DNA of 64,000 nucleotides from JADLHS01 sp964539515 (GTDB lineage: Bacteria; Verrucomicrobiota; Verrucomicrobiia; Limisphaerales; JADLHS01). Positions 9,050 to 17,500 of this stretch are shown piece after piece. Position 1 is the first letter of the stretch, and each line of letters starts with the position of its first letter. The notes beneath the pieces were generated by a model, which saw only the letters and a program-made list of their open reading frames with translations, was not told the DNA's origin and searched no databases. A program made the position numbers and the translations under genes. The DNA lies in contig CAZIJO010000002.1 in NCBI GenBank assembly GCA_964539515.1, positions 1 through 64,000 on the forward strand, in the 5' to 3' direction.

Positions 9050-9871
9050 ATGAATCTGCACGCGGCCGCCAACCCGCGTCCTGACCGAAGGGAAAAGGAT
9101 GCCTTCACCTTTACCGATTTACTCGTGGTGTTGGGCGTTGTGACCGTGCTGGGGCTGCTCTCGGTGACCGCACTGGCGCACAATCAGCCCGCCTCGGATC
9201 GAGCCGGCTGCACCAACAACCTTCGCCGCCTGATGCAGGGGTGGCAGATGTATGCGGATGATAATTCGGGGCGGCTCATGCCTAACAGCGCAGACTATCC
9301 TGGCCGTGCATGGGTCAGCGGTTGGTTGGACTATTTTCCGAGCAATCGGGACAATACAAACACCTTCATACTTACGAATGCGGCCTACGCTGAGATCGGC
9401 CCGTACGTGAGCTCGTCATCGTGGTTTCGGTGTCCAGCGGACCTCGCGACTTTGGTATTTGGCACCAGGCCGGCACTTCGTGTGCGAAGCTACTCGATGA
9501 ACGGTTACGTAGGGCCAACGTTATCCGTGTGGAGTCCGAGTTTTCAAGTGATGACTAAAATGCCTGAAGTCTCGCAGCCCGATCGCATCTTCGTGTTCAC
9601 GGAGGAACATCCGGACAGCATCAACGACCCGGTGTTTTTGTGCGACCCGGCGAGTGTTGGTGCGAACGCGAAGATTATTGATTACCCGGGGCATTTCCAT
9701 CTCGGCGGAGCCAATCTGAGCATGGCGGACGGGCACAGCGAGTATTGGCAATGGGCCGATGCCAGAACGATGCCACCGGTGATGAACAACAATAATCTCC
9801 CCCTCAATGTTGGGTCGCCGAACAATCCCGATGTGGCGCGGCTGCAGGCCGCTGCTTCTTATCTTCGCTGA
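9050..9871 (+). CDS. H-X9-DG pseudopilin-like protein 1
   Basis: 273 residues. A short charged N-terminus is followed by KDA-FTFTDLLVVLGVVTVLGLL, which resembles the type IV prepilin leader and hydrophobic helix, but the residue before the phenylalanine is Ala instead of Gly and position +5 is Asp instead of Glu. The globular part has the conserved LRRLMQGWQMYADDNSGRLM, a Cys-containing FRCPAD, RSYSMNGYVG, and the C-terminal H-x9-D-G signature (FHLGGANLSMADGH). Such proteins are very numerous in Planctomycetes and Verrucomicrobia and are presumed minor pilin or secretion components; their actual role is unknown. Closely related to the next gene, which is a tandem duplicate. Confidence 0.8.
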   Translation: MNLHAAANPRPDRREKDAFTFTDLLVVLGVVTVLGLLSVTALAHNQPASDRAGCTNNLRRLMQGWQMYADDNSGRLMPNSADYPGRAWVSGWLDYFPSNRDNTNTFILTNAAYAEIGPYVSSSSWFRCPADLATLVFGTRPALRVRSYSMNGYVGPTLSVWSPSFQVMTKMPEVSQPDRIFVFTEEHPDSINDPVFLCDPASVGANAKIIDYPGHFHLGGANLSMADGHSEYWQWADARTMPPVMNNNNLPLNVGSPNNPDVARLQAAASYLR

Positions 9872-10012
9872 ACAACGGAATCAACCGAAAACGCGCAATG
9901 CAAACTTGCCTGCCGTCGCTCCTCCTCCGAACGAGACTGTCGGTGCGAAGTCATGCAGTTTCGAGCGTACACCGGTGGTGGAGCAGAGGCCGCAAGGAAG
10001 GCCGCGAGAAAG

Positions 10013-10041
10013 TTGACCCTGAGCGCAGGACTCCTTACCTT
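10013..10041 (+). promoter_or_regulatory. Candidate promoter of pseudopilin-like gene 2
   Basis: TTGACC at 10013-10018, a 17-base spacer, TACCTT at 10036-10041, then six bases (CGGCTC) and ATG at 10048. Spacing is identical to the copy at 9015, and the six bases before the ATG are similar (CGGACC there). Confidence 0.5.
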
Positions 10042-10047
10042 CGGCTC

Positions 10048-10866
10048 ATGGATCCACGCGTTGCCGCCAACCCACGTCCTGGCCGGAGGGAACGGGATGC
10101 CTTCGCGTTTACCGATCTGCTCGTCGTGCTGGGCATTGTGACCGTGCTGGCTTTGCTCACGGTAACTGCGCTGGCGCACAATCAGCCCGCCTCGGATCGA
10201 ACCGGCTGCGCCAACAACCTCCGCCGCCTGATGCAGGCGTGGCAGATGTATGCGGATGATAATTCTGGAAGGCTGATGGCCAATTACGGCCCCGTCTCGG
10301 GCGGGGTATGGGTCAGCGGCGTGCTCGACCTTAGTAACAGCAACCAGGACAATACGAACACTGTCAAGCTTACCAATGGGGCTTACGCGGCGATTGCGCC
10401 TTATGTGAATTCGGCGCTGCTGTTCCGGTGCCCAGCCGATCTTACGACGGTGGTCACTGGTGGTGCGCCGAAGTCGCGGGTGCGCAGCTATTCGATGAAC
10501 GGCTACGTGGGACCAACTGGCACAGTGTGGAGCCCTGCTTTTCAAGTAATGACAAAAATTTCTGAAGTCTCTCAACCGGAGCGGACCTTTGTGCTCTTGG
10601 AGGAGCATCCAGGTAGCATCAACGACTCTGAGTTTTATTCTGATCTCGCCAATACCGGTTCGACCGCAACGATTGTTGATTTCCCAGGGCATTTCCATCT
10701 GGGCGGTGCAAACCTTGGCATGGCGGACGGGCACATTGAATATTGGCAATGGTCCGACGCCAGAACCATGCCTCCGATGAACGGTGCGTTACTCTTCCTA
10801 AACGTTGCTTCACCGAACAACCCCGATGTGGCGCGACTTCAGGCAGCCGCTTCCTACCCGAAGTAA
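10048..10866 (+). CDS. H-X9-DG pseudopilin-like protein 2
   Basis: 272 residues, a tandem paralogue of the gene at 9050 with long identical stretches (TVTALAHNQPASDR, LMQAWQMYADDNSGRLM, RVRSYSMNGYVGPT). It has the same non-canonical prepilin-like leader (RDA-FAFTDLLVVLGIVTVL; Ala at -1, Asp at +5) and the H-x9-D-G signature FHLGGANLGMADGH. The open frame extends 50 codons further upstream, but homology to the paralogue begins at this ATG and a promoter-like element ends six bases before it. It ends nine bases before the PD40 gene, so the two are probably co-transcribed. Confidence 0.8.
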   Translation: MDPRVAANPRPGRRERDAFAFTDLLVVLGIVTVLALLTVTALAHNQPASDRTGCANNLRRLMQAWQMYADDNSGRLMANYGPVSGGVWVSGVLDLSNSNQDNTNTVKLTNGAYAAIAPYVNSALLFRCPADLTTVVTGGAPKSRVRSYSMNGYVGPTGTVWSPAFQVMTKISEVSQPERTFVLLEEHPGSINDSEFYSDLANTGSTATIVDFPGHFHLGGANLGMADGHIEYWQWSDARTMPPMNGALLFLNVASPNNPDVARLQAAASYPK

Positions 10867-10874
10867 CAGTCAAA

Positions 10875-13800
10875 ATGAAGAAACCGCGGACCGTGAAAAT
10901 CTCGAAACTGTGGCTCCTGCTTCTCGGGACAGGCGTTTCGGCTGCCCTAGTGTCGCAAGCGGGATCGTTGGTCGCACCGGAAGGGCCGTCGCCTGCACCC
11001 ACAGCGGGAGCTTCTCGTGCATGTCAAAACCCTGGCGTCAGCGCGAATGGCCGATTTGTGGTCTTTGTCAGCGCGGCAGAAAACCTGGTCGCCAACGACA
11101 ACAACGGCGCGTTCGACGTTTTGGTGCGGGACCGCCAGCTGGGCAAAACCCGGCTGGTGAGTGTCAACTCGTCGGGTACGAAAAGTGGAAACGCCGCTTC
11201 CCAATCCCCGACGATCAGTACCAACGGGCAGTTCGTCGTTTTCGAGAGCGCCGCGAGCGACTTGGTGGCAAATGACACCAACAATGCCTCCGACGTGTTC
11301 ATCCGCGATCTGATTGCCGGAACCACCACCTTGGTTAGCGTCAGCACCAACGCGGTCAGTCCGGGCAACCTCGAATCCAGCGCTCCCACGATCACACCCG
11401 ATGGTCGTTATGTGCTGTTCGCGAGCCGCGCCAGCGATCTCGCCGCCAACGATACCAACAACGCGGTTGATTTGTTTGTTAGGGACATTGCCGCCGGAAC
11501 CACAACCCTCGTAACCCGCGACTCCGCCAGTACCTTCAGCTTTGCCGGTCGGTCCGTGATTTGGGACGGCAATCGTCAAATCAGCGATGATGGCCTTTGG
11601 GTGGCGTTTCACAGTTTGGTCGCGAATCTGGTAGGCGGTGACACGAACGCGAAGCTCGACGTGTTCGTGCGCGACCTTCAATCCTCGTCGAACCTCGCGG
11701 TCAGCGTGAACACGACGGGCATAGGCTTGGGTAACGGCGATTCGCAAAATGCCTGCATGGATGCCACGGGACGGTTTATCGCTTTTCAGAGCGTTGCTTC
11801 CAATGTCGCCACCAACGACACAAACGCCGGACTGGACGTTTTCCTGCAGGATCGGGTCACCGGGACGACGACCCTTGTCAGCGTGAACACGAATGGCGTC
11901 AGTTCAAATTCCAGCAGCTCCGGCTCGCCGGTGTTGAGCAAGCAAGGCAACGTCGTGATCTTCTTAAGCACTGCCAACAATCTCGCGGTCAACGACACGA
12001 ATTTGTCCGGGGCTGATCTGTTCCGCCGAGACTTGGTTGTTGGATCAACGACGCTGATCGCATCGGGTGTTTCCATTTTGACCTACTCCCCGGCGGCGAG
12101 GTCCGTTCCGGCAATTTCGGCCAACGGACGGTTTGTCCTCTACCAAGATGGCAGCAAGAATCTGATGCTTTTGGATGCGGCGGCGGCCACCAATACTACC
12201 ATCGCGGCAAACGTACCAGGCGCAGATGTCGTCATGACCGACGACGCAAATTGGATCGCGTTTGTAGGTGCGCTTGATGCAACGGGGGTGCAAAACATTT
12301 ATCTCCATGACCGGTCGGGCGGGACCACGGAGTTGATCTCTGTCCGAGAACCAAGCCTGCCGGTCAACACCGGATCCGGGGCCAGTCGAATGATTCCGAG
12401 TGGGGTCAGTTCCAACGGCCAGTTCGCCGTCTTTGAGAGTTACGCATCCGATCTGGATGCGGAGGACACCAACCGCACGAGCGATATATGGGTGGGCGAC
12501 CTGAATGCCGGCTCAAGCCCTTGGTATCGTTTGAACACGCGAGTAGCGGGTTTTTCGCGGGGCCCGGCCCGGCGGCCCGTGATCAGCGACGATGGCCGGT
12601 GGGTTGCGCATGAGGCGATTCCCGACAGCACCCCGTTGGCGGGCTTGGGAACGCGCTACAGCCTGTATGCCTACGACCGGGTTGCGGAGACGAATGTCAT
12701 GATCGCCGGGGTTGGCAAAGTGAGCGCGCCGTCGCTCCCGGTCTTCAGCCAGCAAGGCGGATTCATGGCGTTCCAGAGCAGCGAGACCGGCGTTGGCGGT
12801 TACCCCACCACGGTGGGTCAGGTTTATTACCGGGACATGGCGCAAGGCTCCAATCGCTTGGTCAGCCGTAACTATCAGGGCACCGCGGCTGGATCAGCCG
12901 CGTCTTCGAACCCCGCCCTCAGCCCGGATGGTCGGTACGTCGCGTATCTGAGCAGCGCGTCCGGGTTGGTCACCAACGCGCTCTCAGGGATCAACGCTTT
13001 CCTCTGGGATTCGGCAACCGGATCGAACGTGGTTGTCAGTGGTCCGGGCTCTTTAGTTTTCCCGGTTACACGAACGGCCTTCGCGGCCAATGGCAACCTA
13101 CTCGCGTATGAACGTCAGACCAACACCTGGTTGTTTGACGTGGTGAATCAGACTTCCTCCCTCACGCTCACGGACGCGGTGAACGTCGCCTTCAGCGCCG
13201 ACGGACGTTTCGCGGCCTGCGAGCGCCGCGCCAGTTACTCACCGTTGGATACCAACGCTACAACCGATGTTTATCTCATTAATCGCTCCAACGGGCTGGC
13301 CTCGCTCGTGAGCGTCAATCCGGACGGCACTGCCGCCGGAAACAGCCGATCGCTTTCACCCCTGATCACGCCTGATGCGCGTTACGTCCTTTTCCGCAGC
13401 CGCGCAACCAACCTGGCGGTGAACGACACCAACGGGATGAGTGATGTGTTCCTGCGGGATTTGGCGCTGGGCCGGACGATTCTCCTGAGCATCAATCGTG
13501 AGGGGAACGGAACGGGAAACTCGTTCTCTGGGAATCCGGTTATGTCCGCGGATGGGAGCACGGTCTTATTCGAGACCTACGCTTCGGATCTGATCACCGG
13601 CGACTACAATGAATCGCGCGACATCATGATGCTGCGGTTGAGGCGGACCGACACCGACGGCGACGGACTGCCGGACGATTGGGAACTGGCCTACTTCAAC
13701 GGTCTACAACGCAACGGCACGGGTGATTCGGATGGGGATGGACAAACCGACGCGATGGAGTTTCAGGCGGGTACCGATCCCACCAATGTTGGCTCCATCC

Positions 13801-14024
13801 TGCGGGTGATAACGCTCTCGCCGCCATCGGCCGGACCGGTGCAGGTATTTTGGAGTGCAGTGCCCGGGAAAACCTATCGCGTCCAGTTCAAGGTGTCCGT
13901 GTCCGATCCCATTTGGAAAGATCTTGCGGGCGACGTGACGGCGATGGGCCCGACCGGCGTCAAAGAGGACGCTTCGGTCGGCGCGGCGCCCGAGCGCTAT
14001 TACCGCGTGTTGTTGGTGCAGTAG
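10875..14024 (+). CDS. Secreted PD40 beta-propeller protein with calcium-loop and C-terminal module (1)
   Basis: 1049 residues: signal peptide, then about 900 residues of WD40-like/PD40 repeats in which each unit carries (G)RFVVFVS-type strands, DTNNASDVFIRDL-type turns and TTLVSV strands. About residues 925-965 form a thrombospondin-type-3-like calcium segment (DTDGDGLPDDWELAYFNG, DSDGDGQTDAMEF). The last ~63 residues form a compact module (VFWSAVPGKTYRVQF to RYYRV) that recurs at the C-terminus of three other secreted proteins here. A surface or extracellular scaffold is likely; no catalytic motif is seen. The frame is open further upstream, but the signal peptide begins at this ATG, eight bases after the pseudopilin-like stop codon. 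Confidence 0.75.
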   Translation: MKKPRTVKISKLWLLLLGTGVSAALVSQAGSLVAPEGPSPAPTAGASRACQNPGVSANGRFVVFVSAAENLVANDNNGAFDVLVRDRQLGKTRLVSVNSSGTKSGNAASQSPTISTNGQFVVFESAASDLVANDTNNASDVFIRDLIAGTTTLVSVSTNAVSPGNLESSAPTITPDGRYVLFASRASDLAANDTNNAVDLFVRDIAAGTTTLVTRDSASTFSFAGRSVIWDGNRQISDDGLWVAFHSLVANLVGGDTNAKLDVFVRDLQSSSNLAVSVNTTGIGLGNGDSQNACMDATGRFIAFQSVASNVATNDTNAGLDVFLQDRVTGTTTLVSVNTNGVSSNSSSSGSPVLSKQGNVVIFLSTANNLAVNDTNLSGADLFRRDLVVGSTTLIASGVSILTYSPAARSVPAISANGRFVLYQDGSKNLMLLDAAAATNTTIAANVPGADVVMTDDANWIAFVGALDATGVQNIYLHDRSGGTTELISVREPSLPVNTGSGASRMIPSGVSSNGQFAVFESYASDLDAEDTNRTSDIWVGDLNAGSSPWYRLNTRVAGFSRGPARRPVISDDGRWVAHEAIPDSTPLAGLGTRYSLYAYDRVAETNVMIAGVGKVSAPSLPVFSQQGGFMAFQSSETGVGGYPTTVGQVYYRDMAQGSNRLVSRNYQGTAAGSAASSNPALSPDGRYVAYLSSASGLVTNALSGINAFLWDSATGSNVVVSGPGSLVFPVTRTAFAANGNLLAYERQTNTWLFDVVNQTSSLTLTDAVNVAFSADGRFAACERRASYSPLDTNATTDVYLINRSNGLASLVSVNPDGTAAGNSRSLSPLITPDARYVLFRSRATNLAVNDTNGMSDVFLRDLALGRTILLSINREGNGTGNSFSGNPVMSADGSTVLFETYASDLITGDYNESRDIMMLRLRRTDTDGDGLPDDWELAYFNGLQRNGTGDSDGDGQTDAMEFQAGTDPTNVGSILRVITLSPPSAGPVQVFWSAVPGKTYRVQFKVSVSDPIWKDLAGDVTAMGPTGVKEDASVGAAPERYYRVLLVQ

Positions 14025-14049
14025 AAGCGTGCCCGCCTGGGCCAGACCA

Positions 14050-14171
14050 TCACTTCTCGATCACAAACTCATCCCGCTCGTTGCCGTCCACGTCATGGGC
14101 GCGATAGACGAGGCGGTTGCCATTGATCTGGATGTCGAGCACCTGGTAGGTCGAGACTTTGGTAAAACCGA
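14050..14171 (-). pseudogene. 3' fragment of a purple acid phosphatase gene
   Basis: Matches 24008-24129 over 122 bases with one substitution (codon GAG here, GTG there). It encodes the last ~40 residues and stop codon of the phosphatase (STYQVLDIQINGNRLVYRAH onward). Upstream, where the catalytic domain should be, the sequence switches directly to repeat R1. No start, signal peptide or metal-binding motif remains, so it is non-functional; it is either a duplication remnant or an assembly artefact. Confidence 0.75.
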
Positions 14172-14299
14172 GGACCGTGCACCCAAAGCGGTGTCGCCGC
14201 GACGCTCTGCCACCGCAGTGCAAAAACCTTGCGGGTGCATTCCTGTGCCTGTGACCTGTCCTGCTAATTTTGCCGGTTGACCGCAGGATCCCGCCAACC
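14170..14299. repeat. 130-bp repeat R1, copy 2
   Basis: Identical to 8908-9037. Here it is joined to the phosphatase fragment with a two-base overlap (GA) and followed by a hairpin (GCCAAC, five bases, GTTGGC at 14293-14309). The -10-like sequence that follows copy 1 is absent, so no promoter is expected at this site. Confidence 0.85.
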
Positions 14300-14423
14300 C
14301 GCCGTTGGCCAGGGATCGACCCGGTCGGCAAGCCAGGTGTGGCAGCGAAGCGAGCACACCGACTGATGACGATTTTTGCTGGAAAACACGCGGGCGAGGC
14401 TGGCCGGCCCAGTTAAACAATGC

Positions 14424-14457
14424 GCCCCGCGCACCGCAGATACGCGGCACGCGGGGC
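14424..14457. terminator. Strong GC hairpin downstream of the giant secreted protein gene
   Basis: GCCCCGCG (14424-14431) pairs perfectly with CGCGGGGC (14450-14457), with a further CCGC/GCGG pair inside. It lies 57 bases beyond the stop of the minus-strand gene ending at 14514. There is only a weak T-rich stretch after it, so intrinsic termination is uncertain. Confidence 0.35.
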
Positions 14458-14513
14458 AATCGTCGCGTCCACCCGTGCGGCCCCAATTACCGCACACCAA
14501 ACCCAGTCTTGGC

Positions 14514-17500
14514 CTACGGCAGGCGCAGACGATAAAGCCGGCCGGTCACCCCCGAATCATTCGTGACGGTGTAGGATTTGGTCCCGCCGTTCTCGGTGAT
14601 GCCGTTGGTTACCTCCTGCCAGGCCAACGGCGGGGTCAGGCTTTCCGTGCTTTCGAGGATGAAGCCGGCGTAACTGCTGGGCCAGGAGAGGGTGAACAAT
14701 CCACCGCCGCCACCACCGAGGGTGAAGCTGAGCTCGGGCGGACTGGTGACGGTGAGCGTGCCGCTGTTCGTCGTGACGAAATAATTACCCAACTTGCCAT
14801 CCGGATCGCTCAACACGGGCGTGATCGGATACGTGCCCGGCGGGCTGGCTATCGTCGCGGTGGTGGTAAACGTGGCGGTGATATTGTCGCCGTTGACCAA
14901 TCCGAGGAGCGAGCCGGTGAAAGCAGGGTCCGCCGCACCGTAAACGCGATTCGTGTCGTTGGCGGTGACGGTCAGCGGCGCAGCGGTCACGGTGAGAGTC
15001 CCCGGGTTTGTCGTCACAGTGTAGTTGCCCAACTTGGCGTCGGGATCAACCAAGGCTGGGATGATTGGATAAATTCCCGGCGGGGTGTTCGTATCGGCGC
15101 TGGAACCAAACGTGGCCGTGATGTTGTCGCCATGGGCGAGGCCCGTGATTCCGCCGGTGAAGGCGGGATTTGGCGCGCCGTAGATCCGGTTGGTATTGTC
15201 CGCCGTGACGGATAATGCCGCTGGCGTGATGTTCAGCATCCCACCCACGTAACTGAACGCATAATGATCATCCGCGCCGCCGGCGATTGTGATGGGATAA
15301 GGCCCTACCGGGCTGCCGTTGGTGGCGGCGGTGGTGATGACGGGCGGGGTGTCGAGCACCGCGGCGGTTTCGCCGAGCGCGAAAGCCGAGTAGCTGAACG
15401 TGAGCGGCAGGTTGGTTTCGGCATACGTGCGCGATTGGTTGTTGGCCGTGGCAGTGAGCGGGGCTTTGGCGATGACGATGTCGAACACGTCATTCGTGCT
15501 CAACGCTGGTGAACCATTGTCCGTGGCGATGACCGTGACGGAATTGGTGCCAACGACAGTTGGCGTGCCGCTGAAGGTGCGCGTGGCGGGCGTGAGGGTG
15601 ATGCCGGGAGGCATTCCGATGGCGGAGTAGGTCAATGTCTGGCCTGCGTCTGGATCATTGAACGCGTTTGCGGCAAACGTGAAATTGACAGGTGTGCCGT
15701 AGGTGATATTGGCGTCAGGAATTGGGTTTTGGACGACTGGACGTGCGTTGGCGGCCACTGCGGCGATGTACTTGATGGTGAAAAAGTCGCGATTCCCAAC
15801 GGAGTTGTAGTTGAGCTGGCCGTCAGACCCACCGGCTACGACGATCTCTCCGGCAGGCCCGACTGACAGCGCACGGCTCGAGTAGAATTGGTCGTTGCCG
15901 TTGACTGGCCCATTATAGACCGCAGACCAAAGCAGAGCGCCGTTTTCGCTGGCGAGCTTGACCGTGTGGAAGTCGGTCTTGCCACCGGCATAGAGCCAGG
16001 CAGCTACGATGACATCGCCCGTGGCATCGGTGGCGATGGGGAAGTCAAAATTCTGGTTGGCGTTCGTCAGGCGCTGGCTCCAAAGAGGCCAGCCGCTTCC
16101 GCCATCGTATTTCATAGTCAAGCAGTAACTGCCCTGAGAGAAACCGGTCACAATCGCGTTGCCGACCGGATCCGACGCAATTGCGGTTGGGGTGTCTGAC
16201 GCCCCACTGTTGAAGCGTTGTTCCCACTGCAAGGCTCCGTCGCTGCCCGCGTACTTGGCAGTATAATAGTCGTCGTTAGAGCCATTGGAGGAGCGACCGG
16301 TGATAATGACATTTCCGTTGGGGTCGAGGCAAAGCGACTTGCCATAGTCATTGATGTTGGCCGAACCGTTGTAACGCTTCTCCCAGATTAAGGCCCCGTC
16401 AGCGGCGGCGTACTTGGCGGTATAAATGTCCTGATTCGCGCCCCCGTACGAGTTGCCGGTCACGTAAACATCTCCAACGCCATCCACGATGACCGCGCTT
16501 GCTTCATCGGTCTGGGAACTTGCGACACCGCTGTATCTCCTTTCCCAGAGAAGACTGCCGTCGGTTGCGGCGTACTTCGCGGTGTAGTAATCGAATCCTG
16601 TGGCGCTCGCATAAGACCGCCCAGTGACGATCACGTTCCCGGCGAGATCTGCCGCAACCGCCCTAGGCTCATCGATGTTGTTGGCCACGTTGGCGTAGCC
16701 TTGTTCCCAGAGCAAGGACCCGTCCGCCGCAGCATACTTGGCAGTGTAGTAATCGCCGCCCGAGTTGCCGGTGACGGCTACGTTACCCAACGGATCAAGA
16801 GCCATCGAAATAAGATCGTCACTGATACCGTTTGTGTTGCCGTAAGAACGACTCCACAAAACAGCGCCCGCGGGCGAGTATTTGGTCGTGTAGAAGTCCA
16901 ATGTTGCTGAGATCCCGGGAATCACCGAGTTCCCGGCGACGACGACATTTCCTGCGGCATCAATAGCAACGCATTTAGGAGTGTCCTCATGGTTTCCCGG
17001 CCCGTCGTAGCGCTGTTCCCAGACTATTGCACCATCCGCGCCGGCGCACTTCACCGTAAGAAGATCATTCTGCCCAGCGGCAGCTGATGTTCCGACGATT
17101 ACGACGTCACCATTGGGATCAACGCCCATTGAAACTGAGGACACGCTATTGAGATTCGTCCAAGTGACAGCGCCGTTCGCTGCATCATACTTCACTGTGT
17201 ACAGCCCGGAGACGATGACATTCCCGGCTCCATCGGCCTTCACAGTGGTTGGCCGTTCAATGAGATCGGGCGACCCGGCGAAGCGCTTTTGCCACAAGAA
17301 CGTTCCATCAGCCGCATATTTTGTAGTGAGATAGTCTTCACGACCAGCACTGTCGGTTGCACGGCCAGTCACCGCCACATTACCACTGGAATCTAAGGCG
17401 ACGGACGTCGCCTGGTCCTGCCGGATGCTGTTGTAGGACACCCCTCCGTTGTATTGTTTCGACCACAGCACGGCGCCGTCAGCCGCTGCGTACTTAGCCA

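Larger units (their letters stand above)
14025..14513. other. Gene-free repeat patchwork between convergent genes
   Basis: These 489 bases separate two convergent genes. They hold a copy of the last 122 bases of the purple acid phosphatase gene (14050-14171), a copy of repeat R1 (14170-14299), a short hairpin right after it (GCCAAC and GTTGGC), and a strong stem at 14424-14457. The open frames that run through it cross the repeat joints and look spurious. Confidence 0.7.

Noticed and set aside
14061..14486. Open frames through the repeat patchwork giving Cys/Arg-rich peptides.
   Set aside because: They cross two repeat joints, and the part inside repeat R1 is read identically from its other copy, where it lies outside any gene. 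They reflect the repeat, not a protein.
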